Source: Cuneatibacter sp. NSJ-177
Lineage (GTDB): Bacteria; Bacillota; Clostridia; Lachnospirales; Lachnospiraceae
Direction of reading: 5' to 3'
DNA: 64,000 nt
NCBI RefSeq assembly: GCF_022867805.1
Contig: NZ_JALIFO010000013.1
Coordinates: forward strand, 1 to 64,000
Shown: positions 1 through 9,006 of the stretch, piece after piece
Layout of the letters: each line of letters begins with the position of its first letter
Numbering within the stretch: position 1 is the stretch's first letter
The notes under the pieces: generated by a model
Databases searched by the model: none
Seen by the model: the letters and a program-made list of their open reading frames with translations, nothing else
Told to the model about the DNA's origin: nothing
Program-made: the position numbers and the translations under genes

Positions 1-162
1 GGAAACAAAGGCAGAGATGTCACGCTTTAGAGCCTTTCAAACCCGCATAAATCAAGGCTTTTTTCGTGGGTGTCAAAGGGTACGCGATACATTTATCCTT
101 TTCCCCCGGAAACGGCGTTCTAAATGCGTACAAACACCCCAAATCCACCCAAAGGAGGAACC

Positions 163-915
163 ATGTCAGACAACCGAAAATACTACTACCTCAAGCTGAA
201 AGAGAATTACTTTGACGAGGACGCCATTGTGCTGCTGGAAAGTATGCAGGACGGTATCCTCTATTCCAACATCCTCTTGAAACTGTACCTGAAATCGCTG
301 AAAAACGGCGGGAAGTTGCAGCTTGATGAAAATATCCCCTACACCGCGCAGATGATTGCCACCATTACCCGTCAGCAAGTCGGCACCGTAGAACGGGCCT
401 TGCAGATTTTTATGAAGCTGGGGCTTGTGGAGCCGTTACAGAACGGCGCACTGTATATGAGCAACATTGAACTACTGATCGGCCAATCCTCTACCGAGGG
501 GGAGCGAAAACGGCGGGCAAGGCTGGCTTTGCAGGAGCAGAAAGCCTTGCCAAAGGCCGGGGCGGACAAATGTCCACCATATCAAGCGGACATTTGTCCG
601 CCAGAGATAGAGATAGAGAAAGAGATAGAAAAAGAGAGAGAGCGAGAGTTAGATACGGGACAACCCGCCCGCGCCGCCTATGGCCGGTATGAAAATGTTT
701 TTCTTTCGCAATCGGAACTGGACGGGCTGAAAGCAGACCTGCCCGGCAAATGGGACTATTACATTGACCGGCTATCCTGCCATATCGCGTCCAGCGGCAA
801 GCGATACAAGAGCCATGCCGCCACCATCTACAAATGGGCGCAGGAGGACGCAACTAAGAAAGCCCCGAAAAAGGGCATACCAGACTACTCATGCAAGGAG
901 GGCGAGAGTTTATGA
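163..915 (+). CDS. Phage-type replisome organizer / replication initiator
   Basis: A 250-residue protein whose first ~120 residues match the phage replisome organizer N-terminal family (opening KYYYLKLKENYFDEDAIVLLESM). This is a winged-helix DNA-binding part that recruits the helicase loader. The middle holds two DxCPP motifs and then a run of Glu/Lys/Arg-rich codons, and the C-terminal part (about 180-250) resembles a DnaD-like tail. The start at 163 follows AAAGGAGGAACC; the upstream ATG at 124 lacks a site. The stop overlaps the next start by four bases (ATGA), so the two genes are translationally coupled. It probably starts replication of the excised element circle. Confidence 0.8.
   Translation: MSDNRKYYYLKLKENYFDEDAIVLLESMQDGILYSNILLKLYLKSLKNGGKLQLDENIPYTAQMIATITRQQVGTVERALQIFMKLGLVEPLQNGALYMSNIELLIGQSSTEGERKRRARLALQEQKALPKAGADKCPPYQADICPPEIEIEKEIEKERERELDTGQPARAAYGRYENVFLSQSELDGLKADLPGKWDYYIDRLSCHIASSGKRYKSHAATIYKWAQEDATKKAPKKGIPDYSCKEGESL
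561..652. other. Inverted repeat plus purine tract inside the initiator gene (possible origin)
   Basis: A perfect 15-bp inverted repeat (GGCGGACAAATGTCC at 561-575, its reverse complement at 588-602, 12-nt loop) is followed at once by a nearly pure A/G tract (604-652). Replication origins inside initiator genes are known for several phage and plasmid replisome organizers. The placement fits an origin, but function here is inferred. Confidence 0.4.
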
Positions 916-1754
916 AGAACGAAATCAACGCTGTTTTGGAGAATATGACGGCCACCACCCCGGAGCCGGAGGACTACACCGGCGAGGACGGTTTGCTGTA
1001 CTGCGGCAAGTGCCGCAAGCCGAAAGAAGCCTATTTTGCGCCGGATAAGGCCGCTATCTTCGGGCGCGACCGCCACCCGGCAGAGTGCGACTGCCAGAAA
1101 ACCGCCCGCGAGGAACGGGAAGCCGCCGAAAAGCGGCGCAGGCACCTTGACACCGTGGAAGAACTGAAACGCCGGGGCTTTACCGACCCCGCCATGCGGG
1201 ACTGGACTTTCGAGAATGACAACGGCAGGAACCCGCAGGCCGGGCTTGCCCGCCGGTATGTGGAGCATTGGGAGGATATGCGGACAGACAATATCGGCTG
1301 CCTGTTCTGGGGCGGCGTAGGAACCGGGAAAAGCTACCTTGCGGGCTGTATCGCAAACGCCCTCATGGAGAAAGAAATCCCCGTCCACATGACGAACTTT
1401 GCCCTGATCCTCAATGACCTTGCCGCCAGCTTTGAGGGGCGCAACGAGTACATTTCCCGCCTTTGCCGCTATCCGCTGCTGATCCTTGACGACTTTGGCA
1501 TGGAACGCGGCACCGACTACGGGCTGGAACAGGTTTTCAATGTGATTGACAGCCGTTACCGCAGCGGCAAGCCGCTGATCGTCACGACCAACCTCACGCT
1601 GGACGACCTGCGAAACCCGGAGGACACCGCCCATTCCCGGATTTATGACCGGCTGCTTTCCATGTGCGTCCCGGTACGCTTTACCGGCGACAACTTCCGG
1701 CAGGAAACCGCCAAGCGGAAAATGGAGAGCATGAAGAAACTGATTACCGACTGA
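912..1754 (+). CDS. DnaC/IstB-type helicase-loader ATPase
   Basis: A 280-residue AAA+ ATPase. The N-terminal ~70 residues carry a zinc-finger-like set of cysteines (CGKCRKPK, then CDCQK). The ATPase core has Walker A GGVGTGKSYLA and Walker B LLILDDFGMERG, followed by a sensor-1-like IVTTNL. It should load the replicative helicase onto the element origin together with the upstream replisome organizer, which it overlaps by four bases. The start at 912 follows an AGGAGGGCGAGAG-type site. The family is DnaC/phage loader; IstB is similar, but no istA partner is adjacent here. Confidence 0.85.
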   Translation: MKNEINAVLENMTATTPEPEDYTGEDGLLYCGKCRKPKEAYFAPDKAAIFGRDRHPAECDCQKTAREEREAAEKRRRHLDTVEELKRRGFTDPAMRDWTFENDNGRNPQAGLARRYVEHWEDMRTDNIGCLFWGGVGTGKSYLAGCIANALMEKEIPVHMTNFALILNDLAASFEGRNEYISRLCRYPLLILDDFGMERGTDYGLEQVFNVIDSRYRSGKPLIVTTNLTLDDLRNPEDTAHSRIYDRLLSMCVPVRFTGDNFRQETAKRKMESMKKLITD

Positions 1755-1768
1755 AAGGAGTATTGCCT

Positions 1769-1957
1769 ATGGCAGATAACAAGCAGCACGACACCCGCAC
1801 CGCCCGCCGCCCCGACTGCGTGACGGAAATCCGCATGGGCAATTCCGTCCTTGTCGTGTCCGGCTATTTCAAGAAAGATACCACGACCACCGCCGCCGAC
1901 AAAATGGCGCGGGTACTGGAAGCGGAAGCCGCTGCTACGCAAAAACCGGCAATTTGA
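1769..1957 (+). CDS. tnpW: Transposon-encoded protein TnpW
   Basis: A 62-residue protein with an AAAGGAG site seven bases before the ATG. It contains the family's core TEIRMGNSVLVVSGYF followed by a short tail reading TAADKMARVLEAEA. TnpW proteins sit between the DnaC-like gene and the serine recombinase in many Clostridia elements; their biochemical role is not established. Position and sequence both fit. The gene ends 111 bp before the recombinase. Confidence 0.8.
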   Translation: MADNKQHDTRTARRPDCVTEIRMGNSVLVVSGYFKKDTTTTAADKMARVLEAEAAATQKPAI

Positions 1958-1997
1958 CCGACTGTAAAGAAGCAAATTTAACGCTTTTGCCGCTGTA

Positions 1998-2046
1998 CAG
2001 CCCCCGCTGTTCCGTGGTACAATGAAACCACGGAATAGTGGGGCTG
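1998..2046. promoter_or_regulatory. Imperfect palindrome around a -10-like box before the recombinase gene
   Basis: Arms of about 19-20 bp (1998-2017 and 2028-2046; core TTCCGTGG / CCACGGAA perfect, outer CAGCCCC / GGGGCTG) enclose TACAAT at 2018-2023. The structure lies 23 bp before the recombinase start. It could be an operator/promoter or an attenuating hairpin controlling recombinase synthesis. No good -35 box is visible at the right distance. Confidence 0.45.
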
Positions 2047-2068
2047 GCTGTCGGAAACGGAGGATTTT

Positions 2069-3688
2069 ATGTTAAGACAAGCCACCCAAAACCTCATTAC
2101 CGCCCTTTATCCGAGATTGTCCCATGAGGACGAGCTGCAAGGCGAGAGTAATTCCATATCGAACCAAAAAAGGATACTCGAAACCTACGCAAAACAGAAC
2201 GGCTTTACCAATCTGCGCTGGTACACCGACGACGGTTATTCCGGCGCGAACTTCCAGCGGCCCGGATTTCAAGCCATGCTTGCGGACATTGAAGCCGGGA
2301 AAGTTGGTACGGTCATTGTCAAGGACATGAGCCGGTTAGGGCGAAACTACTTGCAGGTAGGGTTTTACACGGAAATGCTGTTCCCTCAAAAGGGCGTGCG
2401 TTTTATCGCTGTCAACGACAATGTGGACAGCGCAAACGGCGGCATGGACAATGATTTTACCCCTCTGCGAAATCTGTTCAACGAATGGCTGGTGAGAGAT
2501 ACGAGCAAGAAAATCAAGGCAGTTAAAAGAGCAAAAGGCATGAGCGGCAAGCCCGTTACCAGCAAGCCGGTGTATGGCTACCTCATGGACGAGGACGAGA
2601 ACTATATCGTTGACGAGGAAACCGCGCCGGTTGTCCAGCAGATTTACCAGCTTTGCCTTGCGGGGAACGGCCCGACCAAGATTGCCCGTATGCTGACGGA
2701 ACAGCAAATCCCCACGCCGGGGACGCTGGAATACCGCAGGACAGGCAGCACACGCCGCTACCACCCCGGCTATGAGTGTAAATGGGCGACGAACACCGTC
2801 GTTCATATCCTCGAAAACCGGGAGTACACCGGCTGTCTGGTAAACTTCAAGACGGAAAAGCCCTCTTACAAGACCAAGCACAGCGTAGAAAATCCCATTG
2901 AGAAGCAGGCCATTTTTGAGAACCACCATGAGCCGATTATTGACACGGAAACATGGGAGCGTGTGCAGGAGTTACGCAAGCAGCGCAAACGCCCGAACCG
3001 CTATGACGAAGTGGGGCTGTTCTCTGGTATGCTGTTCTGCGCCGACTGCGGCCATGTGATGTACCAGCAGCGGTATCAGAACAAGAACCGCAAGCAGGAC
3101 TGTTACATCTGCGGCAGCTACAAGAAGCGCACCCGCGACTGTACGGCGCACTTTATCCGCACCGACCTGCTGACCGCCGGTGTCCTCTCCAATCTCCGGC
3201 AAGTGACGGAGTATGCTGCCAGGCACGAGAGCCGTTTTGTAAAGCTGCTGATCCAGCAGAACGAAATCGGCGGCAAGAGAAAGACCGCCGCAGCCACCAA
3301 GCAGCTTGAACAGGCGCAGGAGCGGATTGCCGAAGTGAGCCGCATTATCAAGCGGCTGTATGAGGACAATGTGAACGGCAAAATCAGCGACGAGCGTTTC
3401 ATGGAACTGTCGGCAGACTATGAGCAGGAGCAGCGGGAACTGAAAGACCGCACCGCCGCATTGCAGGCGGAACTGGACAAGTCGCAGGCGGCCACCGTTA
3501 ACGCCGAGAAATTCATGGGGATTGTCCGCAAGCACCTTGCCTTTGAGGAATTGACACCCACCCTCTTGCGGGAAATGATTGAGAAAATCGTCGTGCATGA
3601 GTGCAGCTATGACGAGAACGGCACCCGCAGGCAGGACATTGAGATTTATTACAGCTTTGTCGGCAAAATTGACTTGCCCGAAGCCTAA
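2069..3688 (+). CDS. Large serine recombinase (TnpX-like, DUF4368)
   Basis: A 539-residue large serine recombinase that should excise and integrate the element. The resolvase-type catalytic domain is at the N-terminus: ALYPRLSHEDE holds Arg16 and catalytic Ser18, and VKDMSRLGRNY supplies further active-site arginines. A recombinase domain follows (about 170-290), then a zinc-ribbon (CADCGHVM ... CYICGSY ... RDC), a coiled-coil region rich in Glu/Lys (about 400-470) and a C-terminal DUF4368-like segment ending VGKIDLPEA. Length and layout match full-length TnpX-type enzymes, so it looks functional. It is the last gene before the element end. Confidence 0.92.
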   Translation: MLRQATQNLITALYPRLSHEDELQGESNSISNQKRILETYAKQNGFTNLRWYTDDGYSGANFQRPGFQAMLADIEAGKVGTVIVKDMSRLGRNYLQVGFYTEMLFPQKGVRFIAVNDNVDSANGGMDNDFTPLRNLFNEWLVRDTSKKIKAVKRAKGMSGKPVTSKPVYGYLMDEDENYIVDEETAPVVQQIYQLCLAGNGPTKIARMLTEQQIPTPGTLEYRRTGSTRRYHPGYECKWATNTVVHILENREYTGCLVNFKTEKPSYKTKHSVENPIEKQAIFENHHEPIIDTETWERVQELRKQRKRPNRYDEVGLFSGMLFCADCGHVMYQQRYQNKNRKQDCYICGSYKKRTRDCTAHFIRTDLLTAGVLSNLRQVTEYAARHESRFVKLLIQQNEIGGKRKTAAATKQLEQAQERIAEVSRIIKRLYEDNVNGKISDERFMELSADYEQEQRELKDRTAALQAELDKSQAATVNAEKFMGIVRKHLAFEELTPTLLREMIEKIVVHECSYDENGTRRQDIEIYYSFVGKIDLPEA

Positions 3689-3695
3689 CGCCCGA

Positions 3696-3740
3696 CCTAT
3701 CCGACACAATGGCCAAGTGCCGGATAGGAACGGCAAAATT
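3696..3740 (+). terminator. Palindrome and T-run at the element end
   Basis: CCTATCCG (3696-3703) pairs with CGGATAGG (3721-3728) eight bases after the recombinase stop, and a six-base T-run follows at 3739-3744. It could end recombinase transcription and lie within the recombinase-recognised end. The ten bases at 3731-3740 repeat those at 3661-3670 inside the recombinase gene, perhaps by chance. Confidence 0.45.
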
Positions 3741-4406
3741 TTTTACACTTCTATTACTTCTTTATCGCACATCAGCAAAAGTGGAAGTGATGTAGCATTT
3801 GGTTTCATTTTTAGTAAAGAATATATTTCTAAACGCCCAGCCAGTCATGATTTTATTCGAGTGTTATATACTACTTTGCTAAACCGGCAGCCAAACATTA
3901 ACGAAATTACTTATTGGCAACAGCAGATTTCTCAAGGAATGAGCTACTATGGAATTTTTTCCGGTTTTTCAAATTCCGTTGAATTCCGCGGACTTTGTCA
4001 GCAGTTTGGCATCGACGCAGGAAATTATATTTCACCTGAGGTTGTAGACCAGAATCCACCTGTTACGGCTTTTGTTGTGCGAATGTACACAATATGCCTA
4101 GACAGAAATTTTGACTCAATCGGATTATATGACTGGACGAATCGTTTGATTAATCAGGGCGAGAAGGGAAAAAATATTGTCCGTGGATTCTTTCTTAGTC
4201 AGGAATTTCTGGCGAAGCAACATTCGAACGAGGAATATGTAACATTATTGTACCGTACAATATTTAACCGTATGCCTGACGAGATTGGATTTCAAGACTG
4301 GTGTCATCGCTTGGCTGATGGATATAGCCGGGAAAAAGTTTTGGATGGATTTCTTTACAGTAGTGAATTTTCGGAACTCTGCCAACACTATGGTATCCTA
4401 AGCTAA
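3741..4406 (+). pseudogene. 3' part of a DUF4214-domain gene, cut by the element
   Basis: About 220 codons, AT-rich unlike the element, encoding repeated DUF4214 motifs (VAFGFIFSKEYISK, FIRVLYTTLLNRQP, GIFSGFSNSVEFRGLC, then a second set ending DGFLYSSEFSELCQHYGI). No start codon with a ribosome site exists on this side of the element junction; the reading frame runs back into element DNA. The 5' half should lie beyond the other end of the element, outside the window. DUF4214 domains are found in secreted or surface proteins and at the ends of glycosyltransferases; function is unknown. The same domain ends the giant membrane protein at 12055-15267. Confidence 0.75.
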
Positions 4407-4890
4407 TTTGATGATGTTGGATTGGGGAAGTGTTAATAAATCTGAGATCGTTCCAAAATTTATGTTTTTAAACATTGAAATAATATAGTTTAGTCGTTGT
4501 GAAGGTCATAACCCGTTTTTCCAGTTTTGACCTTCACATATATTATAATTCCGCTTTTGCTAGTATCAAGCAAGGCCACCAAGGTGTAACCATCTAACAA
4601 AACCGTACATAGAAAAATCTACAGCCGATATTATAGGTAATCAGCAACCATTCTTGAAACAGTGTAAAACCACCGCAATGTCCAACTACGACATAAGTGA
4701 TTCCTATTACAAGCAAGACATCAAATTGTTTATTCCGCTCCATCGCGTTTTTCTTCCCTTTTCTCTAGATTAATCATTTCCAACAATCAATAAATGGTTC
4801 TATCTTTAAGTGATGTGTATATAAAAGCACGTTTTGTATTAATGTCTCACGTAATAATTGGATATACCGATGCGGTGGGATCTTCCGCAA
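4407..4890. other. AT-rich intergenic DNA with one perfect hairpin
   Basis: No convincing gene. An 11-bp perfect inverted repeat (TGTGAAGGTCA at 4498-4508, complement at 4528-4538, 19-nt loop) lies about 90 bp after the DUF4214 stop. It lacks a T-run, so it may be a weak terminator or an IS-related end. The remainder looks like decayed DNA next to the ISL3 remnant. Confidence 0.5.
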
Positions 4891-5130
4891 TTATCCGTTT
4901 TTTCCTTGTCTCATATCGCATAGTTTTGCTTCCAGCAATTCTCTAATACATTTACCGTACATAGTACGTTTTACCATTTCGAGTCTGCTGTTGATTCCCT
5001 TTACAAAACCATAGCTATAATCATAGGCTACCGCATTTTCAACGGCGTCCATACCGTTTTCCAAACCTTTAGCAAAACTGCGTAATTCTTTTATCTTACT
5101 CTTTTTATACTTATCAATGAAACAGGCATG
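4891..5130 (-). pseudogene. C-terminal remnant of an ISL3-type transposase
   Basis: Reading the minus strand from 5130 gives 79 codons and a stop at 4891-4893. Typical ISL3-family C-terminal motifs are present: ELRSFAKGLENGMDAVENAV, AYDYSYGFVKGINSRLEMVK and RTMYGKCIRELLEAKL. No reading frame continues upstream of 5130, so the rest of the transposase has been lost. This marks an old insertion in the region between the truncated DUF4214 gene and the IS21-like element. Confidence 0.8.
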
Positions 5131-5186
5131 TCTGCTTACACAGACATTACCATGAATGAAAGTCGATGTATATTACGGTAAAAATG

Positions 5187-5255
5187 TACTCCTGTTCCGG
5201 AGAAACGGATACCGGAAGTCCGGAACTATGCTACCGTGAGTTCGGAACAGGAATA
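5187..5255. repeat. Left-end inverted repeats of the IS21-like element
   Basis: TACTCCTGTTCCG (5187-5199) pairs with CGGAACAGGAATA (5243-5255) with one mismatch, and further CCGGAA units lie between. These are probably transposase-binding sites downstream of istB. Confidence 0.55.
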
Positions 5256-5284
5256 CTGCACTTAATTGATTGTTACCTGCGAAT

Positions 5285-6061
5285 TTACTCGCTTAATGTC
5301 GGATCCACCCCATATACTTCCCGCATGGATCTGTAATTCGTAGGATCTGTCGGGATAATGTTGATCTTGTATGCATCATGTTTGATGCGATCCAGTATTG
5401 CTTCCGAGAGGGGGCTGTCATCACCTCCAAGCTGATCATACCAGCCATTACAATCATACTGGAAACAGAAGATGGTAGATGATTTCCTATGTCTCCTATG
5501 GAGGAGTTCCAGAATGTCATGCTGCTCGGATTCAGTGGGCTTCAGCAGAAGCCATTCATCGATGATCAACAGAACCGGGTTGGCATATTTCCCCTGGATC
5601 TTCTTGTATGTGCCATCATTACGTGCCATCTCAAGTTCCAAAAGCAGATCCGGAAGCCGGACATATTTCGTCTTGTAACGCTGCTTGCAGGCTTCCATCC
5701 CAAATGCACAGGCCAGGTAGGTCTTTCCACTTCCGGTAGCACCGGTAATAAAGAGGTTCCTGTGTTCTGTGATATATTCACAAGTTGCAAGTCGTTCGAT
5801 CAAAGAACGGTTCAACCTGCGCCCAGAAGTATAGTTGATATCCCCAATGTATGCGTCCGGCTGGTCGAACCCGGCATTGTGGATCAGTCGTTTCAGGCTG
5901 TTGCTCTTACGGTTGCTGTATTCAATATCCACCAGCATCCCGAAGCGATCCTCAAAGGAGAGCTCCTTCATCCTGGGATCCTCCATCTGGGTGAGAAATG
6001 CATCTGACATAGAGGTCAGGCGCATTTCAATACGTTTATCTATGGTGCTTTGTGTAGTCAT
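5285..6061 (-). CDS. istB: IS21-like helper ATPase IstB
   Basis: A 258-residue AAA+ ATPase that assists the IstA transposase in target selection. Walker A is GATGSGKTYLA, and Walker B is LLIIDEWLLLKP, with the DEW(L)L form typical of IstB. The N-terminal IstB-specific region (about 1-85) is complete, and the length matches the family. The start follows an AGGAGG sequence six bases upstream. The gene overlaps nothing and sits just behind istA, as in IS21. It looks intact although its partner is not. Confidence 0.9.
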   Translation of the reverse strand: MTTQSTIDKRIEMRLTSMSDAFLTQMEDPRMKELSFEDRFGMLVDIEYSNRKSNSLKRLIHNAGFDQPDAYIGDINYTSGRRLNRSLIERLATCEYITEHRNLFITGATGSGKTYLACAFGMEACKQRYKTKYVRLPDLLLELEMARNDGTYKKIQGKYANPVLLIIDEWLLLKPTESEQHDILELLHRRHRKSSTIFCFQYDCNGWYDQLGGDDSPLSEAILDRIKHDAYKINIIPTDPTNYRSMREVYGVDPTLSE

Positions 6062-6067
6062 GATTCC

Positions 6068-7576
6068 TTACCTCCTGTAGTAATCAGCGCCTCTTGTAAG
6101 CGCGTGGCTGCTTTTCCCTGAATCCGTATGTCTATCGGTTGCCACCCCTCTGTCCGGCATCTCTGCCTGGTCGTTTCCGGTATCAAGGATGTTCTTGATA
6201 CTCTTATAGCTGGGAGTGGCCGTAAAGGAGAGTGCTTTTCGGCAGGTAGCTTCCAACCGATCGACAGAATACTTGTCGGCCAGTTTCAAAAACCCCATAC
6301 AGCTGCGGTAGGACCGTTGTTCTACACATTTGGAGGTAAGGATCGCATCTACTACCTGACAGGTACTGGAACCGATCCGCTCCACCCATTTGCAGAATCG
6401 GTCGCCGTTCCATTCAAGGTACTGCTGGTGGGAAGGCGGCATATGCTCTGTAATTGTGCTGTACTGCCCCTTGCGCCCATAAAGGCGACGGTGGGATGCA
6501 ATCCGGTTGTGGTTGTAAAAAATTTCAATGGTTTTATCTGTAACTCTCACATCAACTTTGTGCTTTATATATTCATGTGGAACTGAATATAGCATTCCGG
6601 CAAAGGATATGTGATAATTGAACTGAACGGTGGCTTGTTTCCATTCCGCCAGTTCATATGGGGGGCAGGTAAAGGTGCCAGCAATGGCATTTCTTCATCG
6701 CGGAAGATCTCGTACCGGCTACCCTGTTTCTTTTGGAAAGGGCGGTGACTGAAATCTTCCAGTTTTTGTCGGATCGCCCGGTTTAACTCACTGAGCGAGA
6801 AGAACTGCTCATTACGCAGGGCTGCAGTGATTCATGTGGAGATATTACCTACACTGCCCTCGGCATTGGGCTTGTCCTTTGGAGCCCGGACGCGTGCTGG
6901 AATGATCGCAGTTCCATAGTGTTCGGCCATCTCCTGATAGACGGCAGTTATCCGGCATGAGAATCCTGGCGACACCGCCAAAGTACTCGTACATATGCAC
7001 ATGTGCAGCGATCCATGATGGCTGCTTTTCATCCATGAATGCCTCTACGTATGAATACTGGCTGTAGGTCATAACTCCTACGAAAATGTGCGTATCCATG
7101 ATTTGGCCGGTATCCGGATCTATGATATGTGCCGGATCAACAGCCCAATCTACCTCAACCTGTTCCGCAGGCTTACGATTGATAGGCATGGTGGCACGAC
7201 GCTTCTGCTCGTCCTACTGGATGTAAAAGCAGAACTGAGAGCACATAAGTGGCTCGTCTCCGGAGAGGCGGCATTCCTCAAAGGACTCTGTCCAAAGGAG
7301 CTTCTTGTTCACCCCATTGCGGAGAAGTTCTCTGCGGATATGCTCGTAGTCAGGCATCCGCTTTGCTGTGGCAGGTTTTGTTTTTGAATCTGGAAAAAGC
7401 AGCTTACCCAGAACTGGATCTGTTAGTTTAGGATCCAGAGGCCATAAAAGATTCTGCTCCCTTGCTGCCTTCAGCACCTTGTTGACGGTTGTCTTAGACG
7501 CATTGCAGCTAAGGGCGATGTTGGCTTGGCTGAGACCTAATCCGGATAACCGGATGATCTCTCGGTACTTGGTCAT
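6068..7576 (-). pseudogene. istA: IS21-like transposase IstA, inactivated
   Basis: The remains of a transposase of about 500 residues. The N-terminal helix-turn-helix part (MTKYREIIRLSGLGLSQANI) is followed by an in-frame TAG at 7214-7216. The same frame then continues with EQVEVDWAVDPAHIIDPDTG, part of the DDE core. A frameshift with a small loss falls near 6944-6950, between MPDNC and AVYQEMAEHYG. A TGA at 6832-6834 follows, and a one-base loss in the G6 run 6660-6665 comes before the C-terminal part. Two stops and two frameshifts make sequencing error an unlikely full explanation. Confidence 0.85.
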
Positions 7577-7843
7577 AAATGGTGACCTCCTCCTATAATG
7601 TATTTACGCTTCAAAACGCATGGATACATTATAAAGGAAATAGGTATCATTTAGCCGGAATCCCGGTATCCGATGCCCGGAATTGCGGTATCCATCAAAA
7701 CGGATTTATGGTACTGCGCTTCCGGAACAGCAGTTCAGAATCGCCCGGAATACTCATACTCACACATGACATGCTCGACGGCTCAGAAATCAAAAATTGA
7801 ATTATATGGTGAGAATTACATCTTCATAAACAATTTAGGGTAT

Positions 7844-8759
7844 TCACTTTATTTTTCCAACAGTTTTTCTAATTATAAAACAGTATATTAACATAACCCC
7901 CATTATACCTCCAAAATAAATACCCAAATCACAAAATGAATTATTAACTCTTGGCAATAAAACAAACAATTTCCCTTCAATCAAATATATTGGATAAGAA
8001 TAGGTTCCTAACTTTGAAAGAAATCCGTATTTCAAGTCAAATCTTATAATCAACTTTACAACAATTATCATAAGTAAAACTAGCAAAAGATTTTGCAATT
8101 GAAAAGAAACCTTGGCAAATACGGCACAGCCGTAAATTATCAAAACAGGCAATATCAAAAATATATAAGTACATTTGCGAACTCTCACACGATCATTACA
8201 ATAATGTATGATCATTGCCGCAACAACACCTAGGGGAAAAGAAAAAGCATTTTGTTGAAATTGCCAAGAACAGCTGTCAAAATAGGAACTATTCTCCAAA
8301 ATAAAGCTAGCCAGTAGCAACATAAAAAAGCATCTAATTATGTTGTTAACTTCAAATTTAAATAGAATATAAAATATAAAATACCATATAATAAGCAGAC
8401 TCATATACCACATGGTTGCATCCATGTCTCTGTTAAAATCTACCATCAAAAGATTTTTCAATAATATACTGGTATCCTTTCCTTTTATTAAGATAAAATA
8501 ACAAATAGTAACAATCCAGTATGGAGTAAAAATCTTTGCAATTTTATCATTCCAATAATTCTGATGAATTCCTTTTTCATTAAAGGACATAAAAAGACCA
8601 TAACCAGATAAAAACAAAAAAAATACAGACACCACCTGTCCCCAAAATATTACGAATATACTCGTTAATATTAAAATAATTGCCTAGTATATGGGTTAAT
8701 AGGATACAAAAAATAGAAAATCCTTTAAGTAAATTTGATTCCGCTTTTGATATTAGCAT
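7844..8759 (-). pseudogene. Acyltransferase-3 family membrane protein, frameshifted
   Basis: A multi-pass membrane acyltransferase (OafA-like family) that would O-acylate a surface sugar. The start ATG at 8759 has AAGAGG seven bases upstream and opens with LLKGFSIFCILLTHILGNYF, the usual first helix with its active-site His. At the G5 run 8640-8644 the frame breaks; the downstream frame continues VVSVFFLFLSGYGLFMSF and runs to 7844 with about eight membrane helices. Adding one G would restore one ORF. It is downstream of and co-directional with the capsule genes, so it may have modified that polymer. The C-terminus may be slightly short. Confidence 0.7.
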
Positions 8760-9006
8760 AATAACCTCTTACGTCCATCAATTTCTTTTTTCTAAGAATG
8801 CATTCCTAGCTTAAGTTATCTAATACAGTTCTTTAACAATATTAATTCTGAATTATTCATGAGGATATAATCCCCATCATATAATTCAATTTTTGATTTT
8901 TGAACCGTCGAGCATGACATGTGAAGGCAAGTTTTTATGATAAAGGGTATAGTATCCCTGTATTCATCAAATTCACATGTTCTGCTATCAAGGTTCGGTG
9001 TAACTG

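Larger units (their letters stand above)
1..3740 (+). mobile_element. Right-hand part of a TnpX-type integrative element
   Basis: Four co-directional, GC-rich genes (replisome organizer, DnaC-like loader, TnpW, large serine recombinase) form the replication and recombination end of a Tn4451/conjugative-transposon-like element. The left end lies outside the window. Immediately after the recombinase stop the sequence passes a palindrome and then becomes AT-rich DUF4214 coding sequence with no start of its own, so the element end lies at roughly 3729-3745. The exact end base is inferred. Confidence 0.8.
5187..7730 (-). mobile_element. IS21-like insertion sequence, defective
   Basis: It contains istB (intact) and istA (broken). 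Both flanks are rich in CCGGAA/TTCCGG units, as expected for the multiple transposase sites at IS21 ends. CTGTTCCGGA at 5192-5201 recurs inverted at 7721-7730. Outer boundaries are approximate and no target duplication was identified. Confidence 0.75.

Noticed and set aside
1-162. A small gene at 17-199
   Set aside because: No ribosome site or family match; it overlaps the initiator start in another frame.
7844-8635. A shorter intact acyltransferase starting at GTG 8635
   Set aside because: This GTG has no ribosome site and would lack the first helix with the active-site His; the true start is 8759 in another frame.
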